Of a stretch of 34,832 nucleotides of DNA, positions 7,766-19,299 are shown one piece after another. Origin of the DNA: SLFT01 sp964493075 (GTDB lineage: Bacteria; Hydrogenedentota; Hydrogenedentia; Hydrogenedentales; CAITNO01); the NCBI GenBank assembly GCA_964493075.1, contig CAZBNU010000018.1, positions 1 through 34,832 on the forward strand, written 5' to 3'. A program made the translations under genes and the position numbers. Every line of letters begins with the position of its first letter. Within the stretch, counting starts at the first letter, position 1. The notes beneath the pieces are model-generated. The model ran no database searches and was not told the DNA's origin. It saw only the letters and a program-made list of their open reading frames with translations.

Positions 7766-9028
7766 TCATGGGAGATGCTCCAACACAATAGCGACATTTT
7801 TCTCCACGGCGCCCTGACTTTCCAGCACGACCTTTCGGCCCTTTTGTGCCATGCTTTCTCTCAATGCTGTATTTCGAATCAAGGTCCGGAGCATTTCCGG
7901 CAATTCGTCTGGCTTTACCTGACATGCACCCTGCGCATCGATCAACATCTTTGTTGCATCGGGGAAATTTCCCATAAAAGGGCCGAAAACGGTGGGTACG
8001 CCCAGTGCTGCAGACTCCAATGGATTATGGCCTTCAACCCCTGGATAAAAACTTCCGCCTATAACTGCAACCGTAGCGATTGCATAAAACTGATTAAGTT
8101 CACCCAAGGTATCGAGAACGAAAATGCGGGACTTATTCGTCTTATTCCCGGCGGCTACTTCCGATCTTGTGCAGACATCTTCCGCTTTGAAGATATGAAG
8201 TACCTCATCCATGCGGTTTAAATGTCTCGGTGCAAGGATCAGGCGCAGCCCTTTACATGTATCTTTGAGGGTCTGCCAACATTGCTTTGCAAGTTGCTCG
8301 TCTCCGGGTCTTGTGCTTCCAAAAATTAATATGGTGTCATCCTTTGAAAAGCCAATTTCCCGCAAGAGGGTGTCTCGTTTGTCCGGAGTTATCTCTGTAA
8401 CTACTGCATCATTTTTCATGTTTCCTGTAATCTTAATCTTTTTTTCTTGCACACCAATGGCTTGAAACCGGCCTGCGTAGGTTTCGTTTTGAACAGCCAC
8501 CAAAGCAATATATTTATGAAACGGTGGGTAGAGGTGACGGTACCGTCTGTATTTCGGAAACTTCCTTGCGCTGATACGTCCGTTCAAGATGAGAACAGGT
8601 ATTTCAGCTCGGGCAGTCTCGCGCACCAGATTTGGCCATATCTCTGTTTCAATGATGGCAAGGACACAAGGACGAGTTTTTTTGATAAAATATCGGATCG
8701 TCCATTTGAGATCGAAAGGTGCAAGCACGACCGTTGCATCCAAGGCCAATGATTCGGCGAGGTGAACTCCGGACAAGGTGCTTACAGAAAGCATTATCGG
8801 CCGCTGAGGGTCTTTTTTACGCAGCACCAGTATCAGTTGTTTTGCGATATTTACTTCACCGACACTGCACGCATGGATCCATATTGGTTTGTCTGTAAAG
8901 GAGGGCGCCTCTGGGTTGAAGCGCTGCATCAGTTTTATATGCTTGCGAGACAGCAACAGGTACAGTATGGCTACCGGTGCAAGCACAGTAAGAAGTAAAT
9001 TATACAAACAGTATCTAATCATGGCCAT
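7766..9028 (-). CDS. waaA: 3-deoxy-D-manno-octulosonic acid (Kdo) transferase
   Basis: Transfers Kdo from CMP-Kdo to lipid A precursor at the inner membrane. 420 residues, the usual length. An N-terminal membrane anchor (residues 5-27) precedes the GT-B fold. IHACSVGE (catalytic Glu58), ETEIWPN (127-133), FGSTRPGDE (236-244), APRHLNR, LDTLGEL (305-311) and GGSFYPGVEGHNPLE (324-338) are all present. No good Shine-Dalgarno precedes ATG 9028 or ATG 9022, because the secretin terminator ends only 2 nt upstream. Presence of waaA supports an LPS-producing outer membrane. It follows the pilus operon on the same strand but is separated from it by that terminator. Confidence 0.95.
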   Translation of the reverse strand: MAMIRYCLYNLLLTVLAPVAILYLLLSRKHIKLMQRFNPEAPSFTDKPIWIHACSVGEVNIAKQLILVLRKKDPQRPIMLSVSTLSGVHLAESLALDATVVLAPFDLKWTIRYFIKKTRPCVLAIIETEIWPNLVRETARAEIPVLILNGRISARKFPKYRRYRHLYPPFHKYIALVAVQNETYAGRFQAIGVQEKKIKITGNMKNDAVVTEITPDKRDTLLREIGFSKDDTILIFGSTRPGDEQLAKQCWQTLKDTCKGLRLILAPRHLNRMDEVLHIFKAEDVCTRSEVAAGNKTNKSRIFVLDTLGELNQFYAIATVAVIGGSFYPGVEGHNPLESAALGVPTVFGPFMGNFPDATKMLIDAQGACQVKPDELPEMLRTLIRNTALRESMAQKGRKVVLESQGAVEKNVAIVLEHLP

Positions 9029-9030
9029 AA

Positions 9031-9062
9031 GAAAAGGCGGTTCATGTAGATCATGAACCGCC
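9031..9062 (-). terminator. Rho-independent terminator of the pilus operon
   Basis: Perfect 11-bp stem (9036-9046 with 9052-9062, arm GGCGGTTCATG) with a 5-nt loop, followed on the minus strand by TTTTC. It lies 22 nt after the secretin stop codon and ends 2 nt before the waaA start codon. Its location means waaA needs read-through or a promoter not recognised here; the hairpin could act as an attenuator. Confidence 0.85.
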
Positions 9063-9084
9063 CAGATTGGTTTTCAACACGAGG

Positions 9085-12261
<3,177 letters not shown>

Positions 12262-12338
12262 TATGGTCTTATCCTCCCGCTGTTTGCGGCACTTTACCAT
12301 CTTGGCCATGCCAGTCACTTTCATGCTTGTTTTCATTA

Positions 12339-12860
12339 TCACATCCGTAATGTAAAGGGTCTATCATATCGTTCAGAAAAAACTACAACCGTTCGCGTAT
12401 CTGCATCGATCTCCAGCAGTTCAAACTCTTCAAATTGTTCACCCGCGGAATACCATTTGGTCGTGCGTTCACTGCGCAATCGGGCACGTGCGCTTCCGCC
12501 TGTTTCCTGGATATCCAGTAATTGGATATTCAGGTCTTCTGCAGTGACCTCGTTACTTGCTGCCGCTCGCGTCTGCCCAGAATGATACCAGAAAGGGTTA
12601 CGCTCATAAAAGGTAACATACACTGCAGGCATATCCATGAGCGGACGCGCTGGCGGATTACCGGGCAACCCCAAGCTTTCTCTGTCGGCAGGGTCTTGCG
12701 GCAATTGCTGTTTTGGCGGCATGGGCTTTGGCCAATTGGGCGGCGCAGGCGGTGTCAATACGCCATACACGCGGTACACAAGAACGAGCATCATAACCAC
12801 AAGAACCATGAGTTCCTTGTAGTTCCAGATTAACAGTCCTATTTTTCGAAGTTTATCCAT
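12339..12860 (-). CDS. pilP: PilP/GspC-like pilus assembly protein
   Basis: 173 residues. A short cytoplasmic N terminus, one membrane helix (about 13-35), a proline-rich linker (PPAPPNWPKPMPPKQQ) and a small beta-rich C-terminal domain (LNIQLLDIQETGG..., ending FSERYDRPFTLRM). This architecture and its place directly before the secretin match PilP or the HR domain of GspC, which dock on the secretin N-domains. Direct sequence similarity is weak, so the call rests on topology and context. It starts 58 nt after the pilO-like gene; the secretin start is 77 nt beyond its stop. Confidence 0.65.
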   Translation of the reverse strand: MDKLRKIGLLIWNYKELMVLVVMMLVLVYRVYGVLTPPAPPNWPKPMPPKQQLPQDPADRESLGLPGNPPARPLMDMPAVYVTFYERNPFWYHSGQTRAAASNEVTAEDLNIQLLDIQETGGSARARLRSERTTKWYSAGEQFEEFELLEIDADTRTVVVFSERYDRPFTLRM

Positions 12861-12918
12861 TCGTTATTTTCCGCCACCGGGCTATCACGTTTCTAAATAC
12901 TATATTCCATTTGCCTCA

Positions 12919-13860
12919 TCAATTCATAACCAATACAGTTCGTTTAAACCACGTCCAAGCCTTACTAAATATGCCCGGTTCCGCAGTCGCTGATACTCTC
13001 GATACTGTGGTATCCCTTCCTGCAGCAGGACGCCCAGTCACCGGCATCTCAGTTTCATCTTTGGGGGTCAGATACCGTGCTTGAGTGAGTAAGAGCCCTA
13101 CATTCAGTTGTGGTTCCACATTATAAGCAATGTATGCGTATGAAATTTTAATGGCCTCGACGCTGAAATAGCGCGGTTCCTGCCGCAACTTATCCAGCAT
13201 ATTAATCAGGTCTTTGGCTGTGATGGTGCATTGCACCCCCACCGTCTGTAATTCCAGCAAGTTGGCATACATGGCTGGCACACGACGCGGCCACACCGAG
13301 ATGGCGGACACAGAAGTCATTTTCGAATCCAACAGAAACTCAGTAAGGGACTGGCCAAAACTCAAATAGTTAAGATTAAGTTCGATCTCAAATGGGGAAA
13401 TATCCCTGCCGCCCCAGTCTTCTGCAGTCTGCACATTCAGGATGGCTCGCATATTCTGCGGGAAGCGATCATAGCCGCCCATCTTCTCGTACACCTTCAT
13501 GTACAGGTCACGAAGCATCTTTTCGGATTCGTCCGTGTACCAGAACTTGAGCATACGGTCTTCATCAGGCGTAAACTCTACCTCAAACCAGTCCCCAAGA
13601 TTAAAATAGCCAGCGCGTTCTTCACGTGCATTGCGCCAAGGCTGTACATAGTTTTGCCATTCATTGATAAGGAGTTCAGGCTTGTACCCTTGAAACGTTT
13701 CGGTTAACTGGTCATAGGAAGTTTCGAGGGTCTCCCGAAGTTTATCGTCCTGCTTATAGCCGTCAAAAATTTCTTTGAAATGAAACTGCCAAGCGGCACC
13801 CATAATGGAAAACACCGCGACGAGCACTACGACGCCAATGATTTGTTCCTTGTGCTTCAT
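12919..13860 (-). CDS. pilO: PilO-like inner-membrane pilus assembly protein
   Basis: 313 residues: one N-terminal membrane helix (about 7-25), a coiled-coil-like helical region (DKLRETLETSYDQLTETFQGY), then an alpha/beta periplasmic domain containing a PilO-like segment (INMLDKLRQEPRYFSVEAIKISY) and a C-terminal extension of about 50 residues. The start ATG overlaps the stop of the pilM-N gene (ATGA), with GGGAG 8 nt upstream, so the two are translationally coupled. PilO normally dimerises with PilN on the periplasmic side. Identification depends on gene order and topology; it is longer than a typical PilO of about 210 residues. Confidence 0.7.
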   Translation of the reverse strand: MKHKEQIIGVVVLVAVFSIMGAAWQFHFKEIFDGYKQDDKLRETLETSYDQLTETFQGYKPELLINEWQNYVQPWRNAREERAGYFNLGDWFEVEFTPDEDRMLKFWYTDESEKMLRDLYMKVYEKMGGYDRFPQNMRAILNVQTAEDWGGRDISPFEIELNLNYLSFGQSLTEFLLDSKMTSVSAISVWPRRVPAMYANLLELQTVGVQCTITAKDLINMLDKLRQEPRYFSVEAIKISYAYIAYNVEPQLNVGLLLTQARYLTPKDETEMPVTGRPAAGRDTTVSRVSATAEPGIFSKAWTWFKRTVLVMN

Positions 13861-15845
13861 TGGCTGCTCCCTTCACCACCTTCGGGGCGCGACAAATTCG
13901 GGCGTTCCTGAGTATACCTAAATCTTACTTCAACGGTAAAGGAAAATAATGTTTGAGCAGTACTTCCTGCTGCTACCCGGCTGTCAAGCACCGGTCCAGT
14001 AGGCGCTTCGTACAAAATCTCCCAAGGAACGCGCTGTACGCTCGCCTGTGCAAAATTGACTTTCTCCGCACTCACATACCATCTACTTGGCATGGCGTAT
14101 GAAGTAGACGACAATTCATTTACAAAATTCTTTATGACTTCATCCGATTCGGCAAACCCATGAATAACTACGCCGTTTGACCAGGGAACCGACACATCGC
14201 CGACGACCCGATAGGGTCCCTGTGCAGCACCTCCTACGCCTTGTCCTGATGCCTCGCCCGGCGGATAAATCCCCGGGAACCCAGTACTACGAGGTCCCCC
14301 ACCGCCGCCGCCGCCGCCACCGCGACCGGCTCTGCCGCCGCCGTCATTTTCACCCGGTGCATCATTTACAACAGTGCTTTCCACATTGGAGAACCACATT
14401 TTTCCCAACACTGGCCGTGCATCATTTATGAACATCAATTCATCGAGCCAGAAGCGACGGCTCACACGTGCATTGTCCAGCGCCGCTACCTGATTACTGA
14501 GGGTCTGCACCTGACGTTTCTTTGCTTCAATTTGCGGTTTAAGTGTGGATCCTGGTACAGGCGCCCCCGGACGGATAAGCAAGACAAGTTCGGGATCATA
14601 GGCGCGTATAGCGTCTTTAAGTTCTTCGATGCGCGCCTTTACGAGTTCATTCTCTCTGGATGCCGCAGGCACCATGGAGAGAAAGATTAAGATAAGCGCC
14701 ACGATGGATCCAGCCCAATACCTGATCTGTTCCTTCCGTCGCGCCATTTGCAATATTCTGGGCGGAATAAGGTCTACATCAATGGTGACTGTATCAGCGG
14801 CACGCAACGCCATACCCAACACGTCGGAAACCTGTTCCGGGGCTTCCTTTATGGCCTGCGCATCAGGAGCGATCTGAACATTATTCAAGGTCTGCGCAAT
14901 TCGTACATCCATATCCAAGCGCTTGCGAAGATAAGGTACGAGATTTTTCAAGCGGGCCCCACCGCCAATAAGCAGCACCTTGTTGACTTGTCCGCCTCCT
15001 GGCTGCGACCTGAAATAGGAAAAAGAGCGCTGTATTTCGCCTGCCATGCGGTCCAGCACGCGTCCAATCACTTCGCCGCTCGTACCATCTTTTTTGGGAT
15101 CGCCTGTGGGCGCGAAGGCACGCTCCCGCTTTATGCGTTCAGCGGATACGAAATCCATATTGAACGCTTCAGCGATGGCGCGTGTAATATCATTACCTCC
15201 CGCATTGAGGGGTCTTGTAAAGCGGAATTGGTTTCCCCGTTCAATCACAATGTCCGTGGTGCTGGCACCGACATTGATAAGCGCCACACATTCCCCCTGG
15301 TCGCCAAATTCCCCCTGATGCCTAACCCAGTTATAGGAAGCCAGCGGCAGCACATCAACACCTGCAACACTGCACTTAAGCGGCTCAATGGGTTCAATGT
15401 GTTTTTCAACGACATCAACTTTAATTGCAGCCATCATCACATCATAACCACCCTGCTCGGTGCGGTTAAGAATCTGATAGTCCATTGCGATTTGGTCGAG
15501 GCCGAAGGGAATCTGCTGTTGGATTTCGTAGCGGACTATCTGGCTGACTTTATATTCAGGCACCGGGGGTAAAGTTCTGCAGCGGGTAAAAACAGACTGT
15601 CCGGGCACACCCAGAACTATTTTTCCCTTTTTGACCTTGGCAGCCTTCAGCGCCTCCTGCAATGCCGCCACTCGCAACTCTTTACGCTGCTGTTCCTCAA
15701 GCGACGGATCAGAATTATATTCACGCTGGGCAAACCGAGTTATTTCATAGCCTGTTTTCGTCTTACTCAGTTCACAGACGCGTACCGCGCTGGAACCGAT
15801 GTCCACTACCAGACGTTTTTTCAGGCCCGACCACAACTTGGCCAT
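13857..15845 (-). CDS. pilM: PilM-PilN fusion protein
   Basis: 662 residues. Residues 1 to about 345 are a PilM/FtsA-like actin-fold ATPase: VVDIGSSAVRVCEL (phosphate 1), NVGASTTDIVI (phosphate 2) and LLIGGGARLKNL (adenosine motif). The rest is PilN-like: the cytoplasmic motif DVDLIPPRIL, which normally forms the PilN N terminus bound by PilM, a membrane helix (about 372-392), a coiled coil and a periplasmic domain interrupted by a Gly/Arg tract with nine consecutive glycines (about 500-515). PilM and PilN are normally separate adjacent genes. A good ribosome site (AAGGTG, 7 nt) and a promoter upstream make this the first gene of the operon. No pilB, pilT, complete pilC or pilin gene is in the window. 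Confidence 0.85.
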   Translation of the reverse strand: MAKLWSGLKKRLVVDIGSSAVRVCELSKTKTGYEITRFAQREYNSDPSLEEQQRKELRVAALQEALKAAKVKKGKIVLGVPGQSVFTRCRTLPPVPEYKVSQIVRYEIQQQIPFGLDQIAMDYQILNRTEQGGYDVMMAAIKVDVVEKHIEPIEPLKCSVAGVDVLPLASYNWVRHQGEFGDQGECVALINVGASTTDIVIERGNQFRFTRPLNAGGNDITRAIAEAFNMDFVSAERIKRERAFAPTGDPKKDGTSGEVIGRVLDRMAGEIQRSFSYFRSQPGGGQVNKVLLIGGGARLKNLVPYLRKRLDMDVRIAQTLNNVQIAPDAQAIKEAPEQVSDVLGMALRAADTVTIDVDLIPPRILQMARRKEQIRYWAGSIVALILIFLSMVPAASRENELVKARIEELKDAIRAYDPELVLLIRPGAPVPGSTLKPQIEAKKRQVQTLSNQVAALDNARVSRRFWLDELMFINDARPVLGKMWFSNVESTVVNDAPGENDGGGRAGRGGGGGGGGGPRSTGFPGIYPPGEASGQGVGGAAQGPYRVVGDVSVPWSNGVVIHGFAESDEVIKNFVNELSSTSYAMPSRWYVSAEKVNFAQASVQRVPWEILYEAPTGPVLDSRVAAGSTAQTLFSFTVEVRFRYTQERPNLSRPEGGEGSSQ

Positions 15846-15968
15846 ATCCGCACCTTATCTATTTATGCAGCACCCGCCTGCACAAACCCTTCATGCCGAC
15901 ACATGCACACACATTAACCTCTCACATAACTTCTTCAATATTCACTTCCAAGTAAACTCTTGACAAGT

Positions 15969-15997
15969 ATTGTAGTACACATTCCCTCGGATGTCAA
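15969..15997 (-). promoter_or_regulatory. Sigma70-type promoter of the pilus operon
   Basis: On the minus strand, TTGACA (15992-15997), exactly 17 nt, then TACAAT (15969-15974). It lies about 124 bp upstream of the pilM-N start, implying a leader of roughly 115 nt. Confidence 0.75.
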
Positions 15998-16239
15998 GCT
16001 TCTTACCCTCAAATATCCTCTGCAGTCAAGAATCAATCTTCACATTACTGCCTCATTACATTTCTTGCCTGCACAATCACTGGCATACCGAGTTAATTCT
16101 GCCTCATATCTTGTCCAGTTTAAGACGTAAGATACAACACTGTGTATATTCTATATTGTCGGAACTCACACATGCAAGAAATTTTGTCAATAATTTTCTC
16201 CCATGATTCAAATGCAAATTATTTCATTACCCAGCGGCC

Positions 16240-16266
16240 CTAACGCGGGTTATGCCCATAACCCAG
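16240..16266 (+). repeat. 27-nt palindromic intergenic repeat, copy 3
   Basis: CTAACGCGGG, then TTATG, then CCCATAACCCAG; one of the copies closest to the family consensus. Confidence 0.75.
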
Positions 16267-16444
16267 AATAACTTCACAAGAGTAAGCACCCCCGCCGTCA
16301 TTCCGTTTGTTTTTCGGTCAACTACCACATGGGGTGCGGCATGATTAAAACGACATGAACTTATTACTGACTCATTTACGAAAGTAACCCGTCCGAAAAA
16401 AAAACGAAGTTCATAACGTAACACGAAGACCTTGTTGCTACTTG

Positions 16445-16511
16445 TGGATTCCGGTTTTTTATTTTCTGAATCTCATCAGAAAATAAAAACCGGAATGACG
16501 GTGATGGTAGT
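16445..16511 (+). repeat. Hairpin repeat B (ATTCCGG ... CCGGAAT), copy 1
   Basis: A 67-nt element with long inverted arms (16448-16469 with 16476-16496: ATTCCGG, a T-rich arm ending TTTTCTGA, then TCAGAAAA and an A-rich arm ending CCGGAAT), one bulge. It recurs at 30616-30682 in the same orientation with five differences. Confidence 0.8.
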
Positions 16512-16579
16512 GCCTTATTTCTGATCTAGGGCTATTTACTCAAAGAAGTTAAATCAACGAAAAAAACTGTCATCAACTT

Positions 16580-16660
16580 CATTGCGAGGAACAAAGCAAT
16601 CTCGTTACTGTGCAGGCCGTGCTGTAACACCAGATTGCTTCGTTCCTCGCAATGACGGTG
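16580..16660. repeat. Inverted repeat C (CATTGCGAGG family), copy 1
   Basis: Arms at 16580-16602 and 16632-16654 (CATTGCGAGG ... CCTCGCAATG) pair over 23 bp with one mismatch around a 29-nt centre. This is a MITE-like palindrome of a kind seen in many bacterial genomes. A longer-armed copy lies at 30740-30826. Confidence 0.85.
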
Positions 16661-16665
16661 CTAAA

Positions 16666-16692
16666 CTGGGTTGCGGGCGAAGTCCGCATTAG
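16666..16692 (-). repeat. 27-nt palindromic intergenic repeat, copy 4
   Basis: Reverse-strand member of the CTAACGYGGG-N5-CCCRYAACCCAG family, directly after inverted repeat C. Confidence 0.7.
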
Positions 16693-16850
16693 TTTTTTTT
16701 ATGTCTTTGACTTTTGCGTCATTTTGCACGGGACTTTATTGGCAAGAGACTAAGCCAAACAAGTTTTTGCGACTTTCATGTACCCGGCCCTCAAGGAAAT
16801 AGATGTCAATTTGGCGGCAAGAATGCCAGCATTCCCAGCAAACAAATCGA

Positions 16851-16879
16851 TTGACAAATAGCAGCAATCTTGTTATTTA
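16851..16879 (+). promoter_or_regulatory. Sigma70-type promoter of the M28 peptidase operon
   Basis: TTGACA (16851-16856), 17 nt, TATTTA (16874-16879), located about 95 bp upstream of the chosen ATG 16975. It also argues against translation from an upstream in-frame start at 16870, which would lie inside the promoter. Confidence 0.6.
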
Positions 16880-16974
16880 TAAATAGACCCGTGTACTATG
16901 GGCTTCAAAGCACCCAAGCAAACCGGACGGCAAGATTGACTGTTCACACCTATCCATTACAAGGAGTCTATCGA

Positions 16975-19299
16975 ATGCATTTACTGTCGCCCTCAAAAAT
17001 AACGCTCATCCTTCTATTGCTCGTATTTTATTTTATTGCCAGAAGTCATCACGCGCCGCCACGTCCCGTGCGTGAACAAGCACCTGCACCAGCGTATTCC
17101 GCAGAGCGCGCTTACACACATATTGAAAAAATTGCATCCCAGCCACATCCTACAGGCAGCCCTCAGGCGATGAAGGTGCGGGACTATATTGCAGCACAAA
17201 TCCGATTGCTTGGATTGGAGCCGCAAATTCAGGAAGCCGTTGTTTATCGTCCACCTGCCACATTTGCGACGGTGCATAACATTGTTACACGCATTGAAGG
17301 CACCTCTAAAAGCAGAAACGCCGTGGCGCTTATGGCACATTACGACAGTGTTGTTTTCGGGCCGGGTGCAGCCGATGACAGTTCCGGTGTTGCCGCGATG
17401 CTGGAAGCCATGCGTGCGCTTCTAAGTGATTCGCCGCTGACGAACGACATCATCTTTATCTTTACGGACGGCGAAGAAGGCCGTTCCATGGGCGGCACGG
17501 GTTTGCGCGGCGCCTATGCATTTGTGGAGCAGCACCCTTGGGCAAAAGAAGTGCGCGTTGTTATCAACTTTGATGCATGGGGTACCGAGGGTCAATCGTA
17601 CATGTATCAGACCAGCGGCATGAACCAGTGGTTAATCACGCAACTCGCCGAATCAAAGTGTAATGCCGCAGCGACTTCACTTGGCTACGAAGTGTACAGC
17701 CGCATGCCTGTTGGCAGCGATTTGTCGGCGTTTATAGATGCGGGCATTCCCGGCTACGATTGCGCCTTTATTCAGGGGCTTGAAAAATATCACACCATGC
17801 TTGACTCCCCGGAAAACCTTTCCCTTGCGAGTTTGCAGCATGACGGTGAATATGCGCTTACCCTTACACGCCATTTGGCTAGCCAAGCGCTGGATGCATC
17901 TCGTGGTATAGAAAAAAATCTTGTTTACTTTGACTTTCCCATTATAAAGATGGTCCATTATAGCGAGGGGGTTTCCCTGATTTTCATTCTCTTCACGCTG
18001 GCGCTCTATGTCGTACTTATCGTGGTCGGTCGGCTTCGGAACGATATAAAATTAAAAAGCCTGTTGACTGCTGCCTTCTTCTATCTATTATGGTTTACGC
18101 TGTGCTGTATTGTTGGGTCTGTGATTATGCTGTTGACCTACCAAGTCAGGGGCATCTACATGCTGTACAGCAGCGATGCGTTCACCCTTGGGCTGATGCT
18201 TATTATTTCAGGGGCCAGCATTCTGGTGTTGAATCGTGTTGTGGATAAATACGGCACCTACAACGCTTTCGCGGGCTTTCTGATGCCGTGGGCGTTTGTT
18301 GCAACAGTGACACCATTCTACATGCCCGGCGCAGGGTATGTATTCACATGGCCCCTACTTTTCACCCTGCTGTGCGTCGGCATGGGTCTTCTTCTGCGTC
18401 ATACCTGGAAAAATATCAGCGTCCCGTGTGCCCTATTTCTTGGCGTTTCGGCGTTTCCAACCATACTGTTTACGGTTGGCATCATACAGGGATTTTATGC
18501 TGCACTGCTGTTTATTTTTGTAAGCCTTCACATTGCGGTGCTGCTATTTGCCGTAGCTATGCTGATGCCGCAGCTGTATCTATTGACCGTAGACAGCAGG
18601 AGGCGTGTGACGGCAATAATTTTTATACTTGGCGCTCTTTTCCTGGTGGCAGGTATTTTGTGGCCTGGATTTTCGGCGCAACAACCCAAGTTCAACTCCA
18701 TTACGTATGGACTTGATGCGGACACCGGCGAAGCCGTTTACATGAGTTGCGACGACGCGGTTGACCCATGGACGCAGCAGTTTCTGGGCGAGAATCCACA
18801 ACGCCTTCCCATCACGGATTTTATACCTATCGCCGAAAATAGCTACTTGCAGGCCCCCGCGCCCTCCCTGAACCTAGCGCCGCCGACAGTGGACATATTG
18901 GATGACAAGACATCGGGAGACCTGCGAACGGTTCACCTGCGCATTGATTCCCCTCGCAAGGCAGAAGTCATAGAGGTCTATGCGCTGCCTGGGACAGAGG
19001 TTTTGTCTGCGGCAGTGAACAAGATTGCCATGACCTCTGCATCAACACCCTGGCGTTTATCCTATTCCATATACCGGGGCGACGGCATTGATGTGGTTCT
19101 GGAACTGCCTGCCGGATCGCCTGCGCGGTTTCGGATAGCGGATCATCAGTACTATCTGGAAGATGTACTTGATTTTGAACCGCGCCCCCCCCAATACATC
19201 CCCAAACCCAATACGGTGGATTTTAATCGCGACCCACTCAAAAGCGAAGAATCCATTGTGGCAACAACCTTTGAACTACCTGGAGATTCCATGTCATGA
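16975..19299 (+). CDS. M28-family zinc metallopeptidase with multi-pass membrane domain
   Basis: 774 residues from ATG 16975, which has AAGGAG 8 nt upstream. An N-terminal membrane anchor (about 7-23) leads to an extracytoplasmic M28 aminopeptidase domain. Likely zinc and catalytic residues are visible: His122 and Asp124 (AHYDS), Asp134 (ADDSSG), Glu167-Glu168 (TDGEEG), Asp200 (NFDAWG) and a His in KYHTMLD. From about residue 325 come roughly eight membrane helices, then a soluble C-terminal beta-rich region. This layout resembles membrane-embedded M28 enzymes of the ERMP1/Pff1 kind, although bacterial examples are poorly known. The stop overlaps the next start by 4 nt (ATGA), so it heads an operon with the TolB-like and phosphoesterase genes. 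Confidence 0.85.
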   Translation: MHLLSPSKITLILLLLVFYFIARSHHAPPRPVREQAPAPAYSAERAYTHIEKIASQPHPTGSPQAMKVRDYIAAQIRLLGLEPQIQEAVVYRPPATFATVHNIVTRIEGTSKSRNAVALMAHYDSVVFGPGAADDSSGVAAMLEAMRALLSDSPLTNDIIFIFTDGEEGRSMGGTGLRGAYAFVEQHPWAKEVRVVINFDAWGTEGQSYMYQTSGMNQWLITQLAESKCNAAATSLGYEVYSRMPVGSDLSAFIDAGIPGYDCAFIQGLEKYHTMLDSPENLSLASLQHDGEYALTLTRHLASQALDASRGIEKNLVYFDFPIIKMVHYSEGVSLIFILFTLALYVVLIVVGRLRNDIKLKSLLTAAFFYLLWFTLCCIVGSVIMLLTYQVRGIYMLYSSDAFTLGLMLIISGASILVLNRVVDKYGTYNAFAGFLMPWAFVATVTPFYMPGAGYVFTWPLLFTLLCVGMGLLLRHTWKNISVPCALFLGVSAFPTILFTVGIIQGFYAALLFIFVSLHIAVLLFAVAMLMPQLYLLTVDSRRRVTAIIFILGALFLVAGILWPGFSAQQPKFNSITYGLDADTGEAVYMSCDDAVDPWTQQFLGENPQRLPITDFIPIAENSYLQAPAPSLNLAPPTVDILDDKTSGDLRTVHLRIDSPRKAEVIEVYALPGTEVLSAAVNKIAMTSASTPWRLSYSIYRGDGIDVVLELPAGSPARFRIADHQYYLEDVLDFEPRPPQYIPKPNTVDFNRDPLKSEESIVATTFELPGDSMS

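Larger units (their letters stand above)
15998..16850. other. Gene-free, repeat-rich intergenic region
   Basis: No gene is supported in this divergent spacer between the pilus operon and the M28 operon. It is AT-rich on the left and carries two copies of the 27-nt element, one long hairpin repeat and one large inverted repeat, listed separately. A diverged GCCAGCATTCCCAG element lies at 16811-16838. Confidence 0.6.

Noticed and set aside
12262..12342. Upstream start (GTG 12342 or ATG 12336) for the secretin
   Set aside because: It would put 27 charged residues before the signal peptide; ATG 12261 has the better ribosome site and directly opens the signal.
14748..15572. A 274-residue plus-strand ORF within the pilM-N gene
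   Set aside because: Shadow of the PilM coding frame; composition and lack of motifs indicate it is not a gene.
16227..16424. Minus-strand ORF of 65 residues in the repeat-rich spacer
   Set aside because: It includes one of the 27-nt repeats, has no ribosome site and matches nothing known to me.
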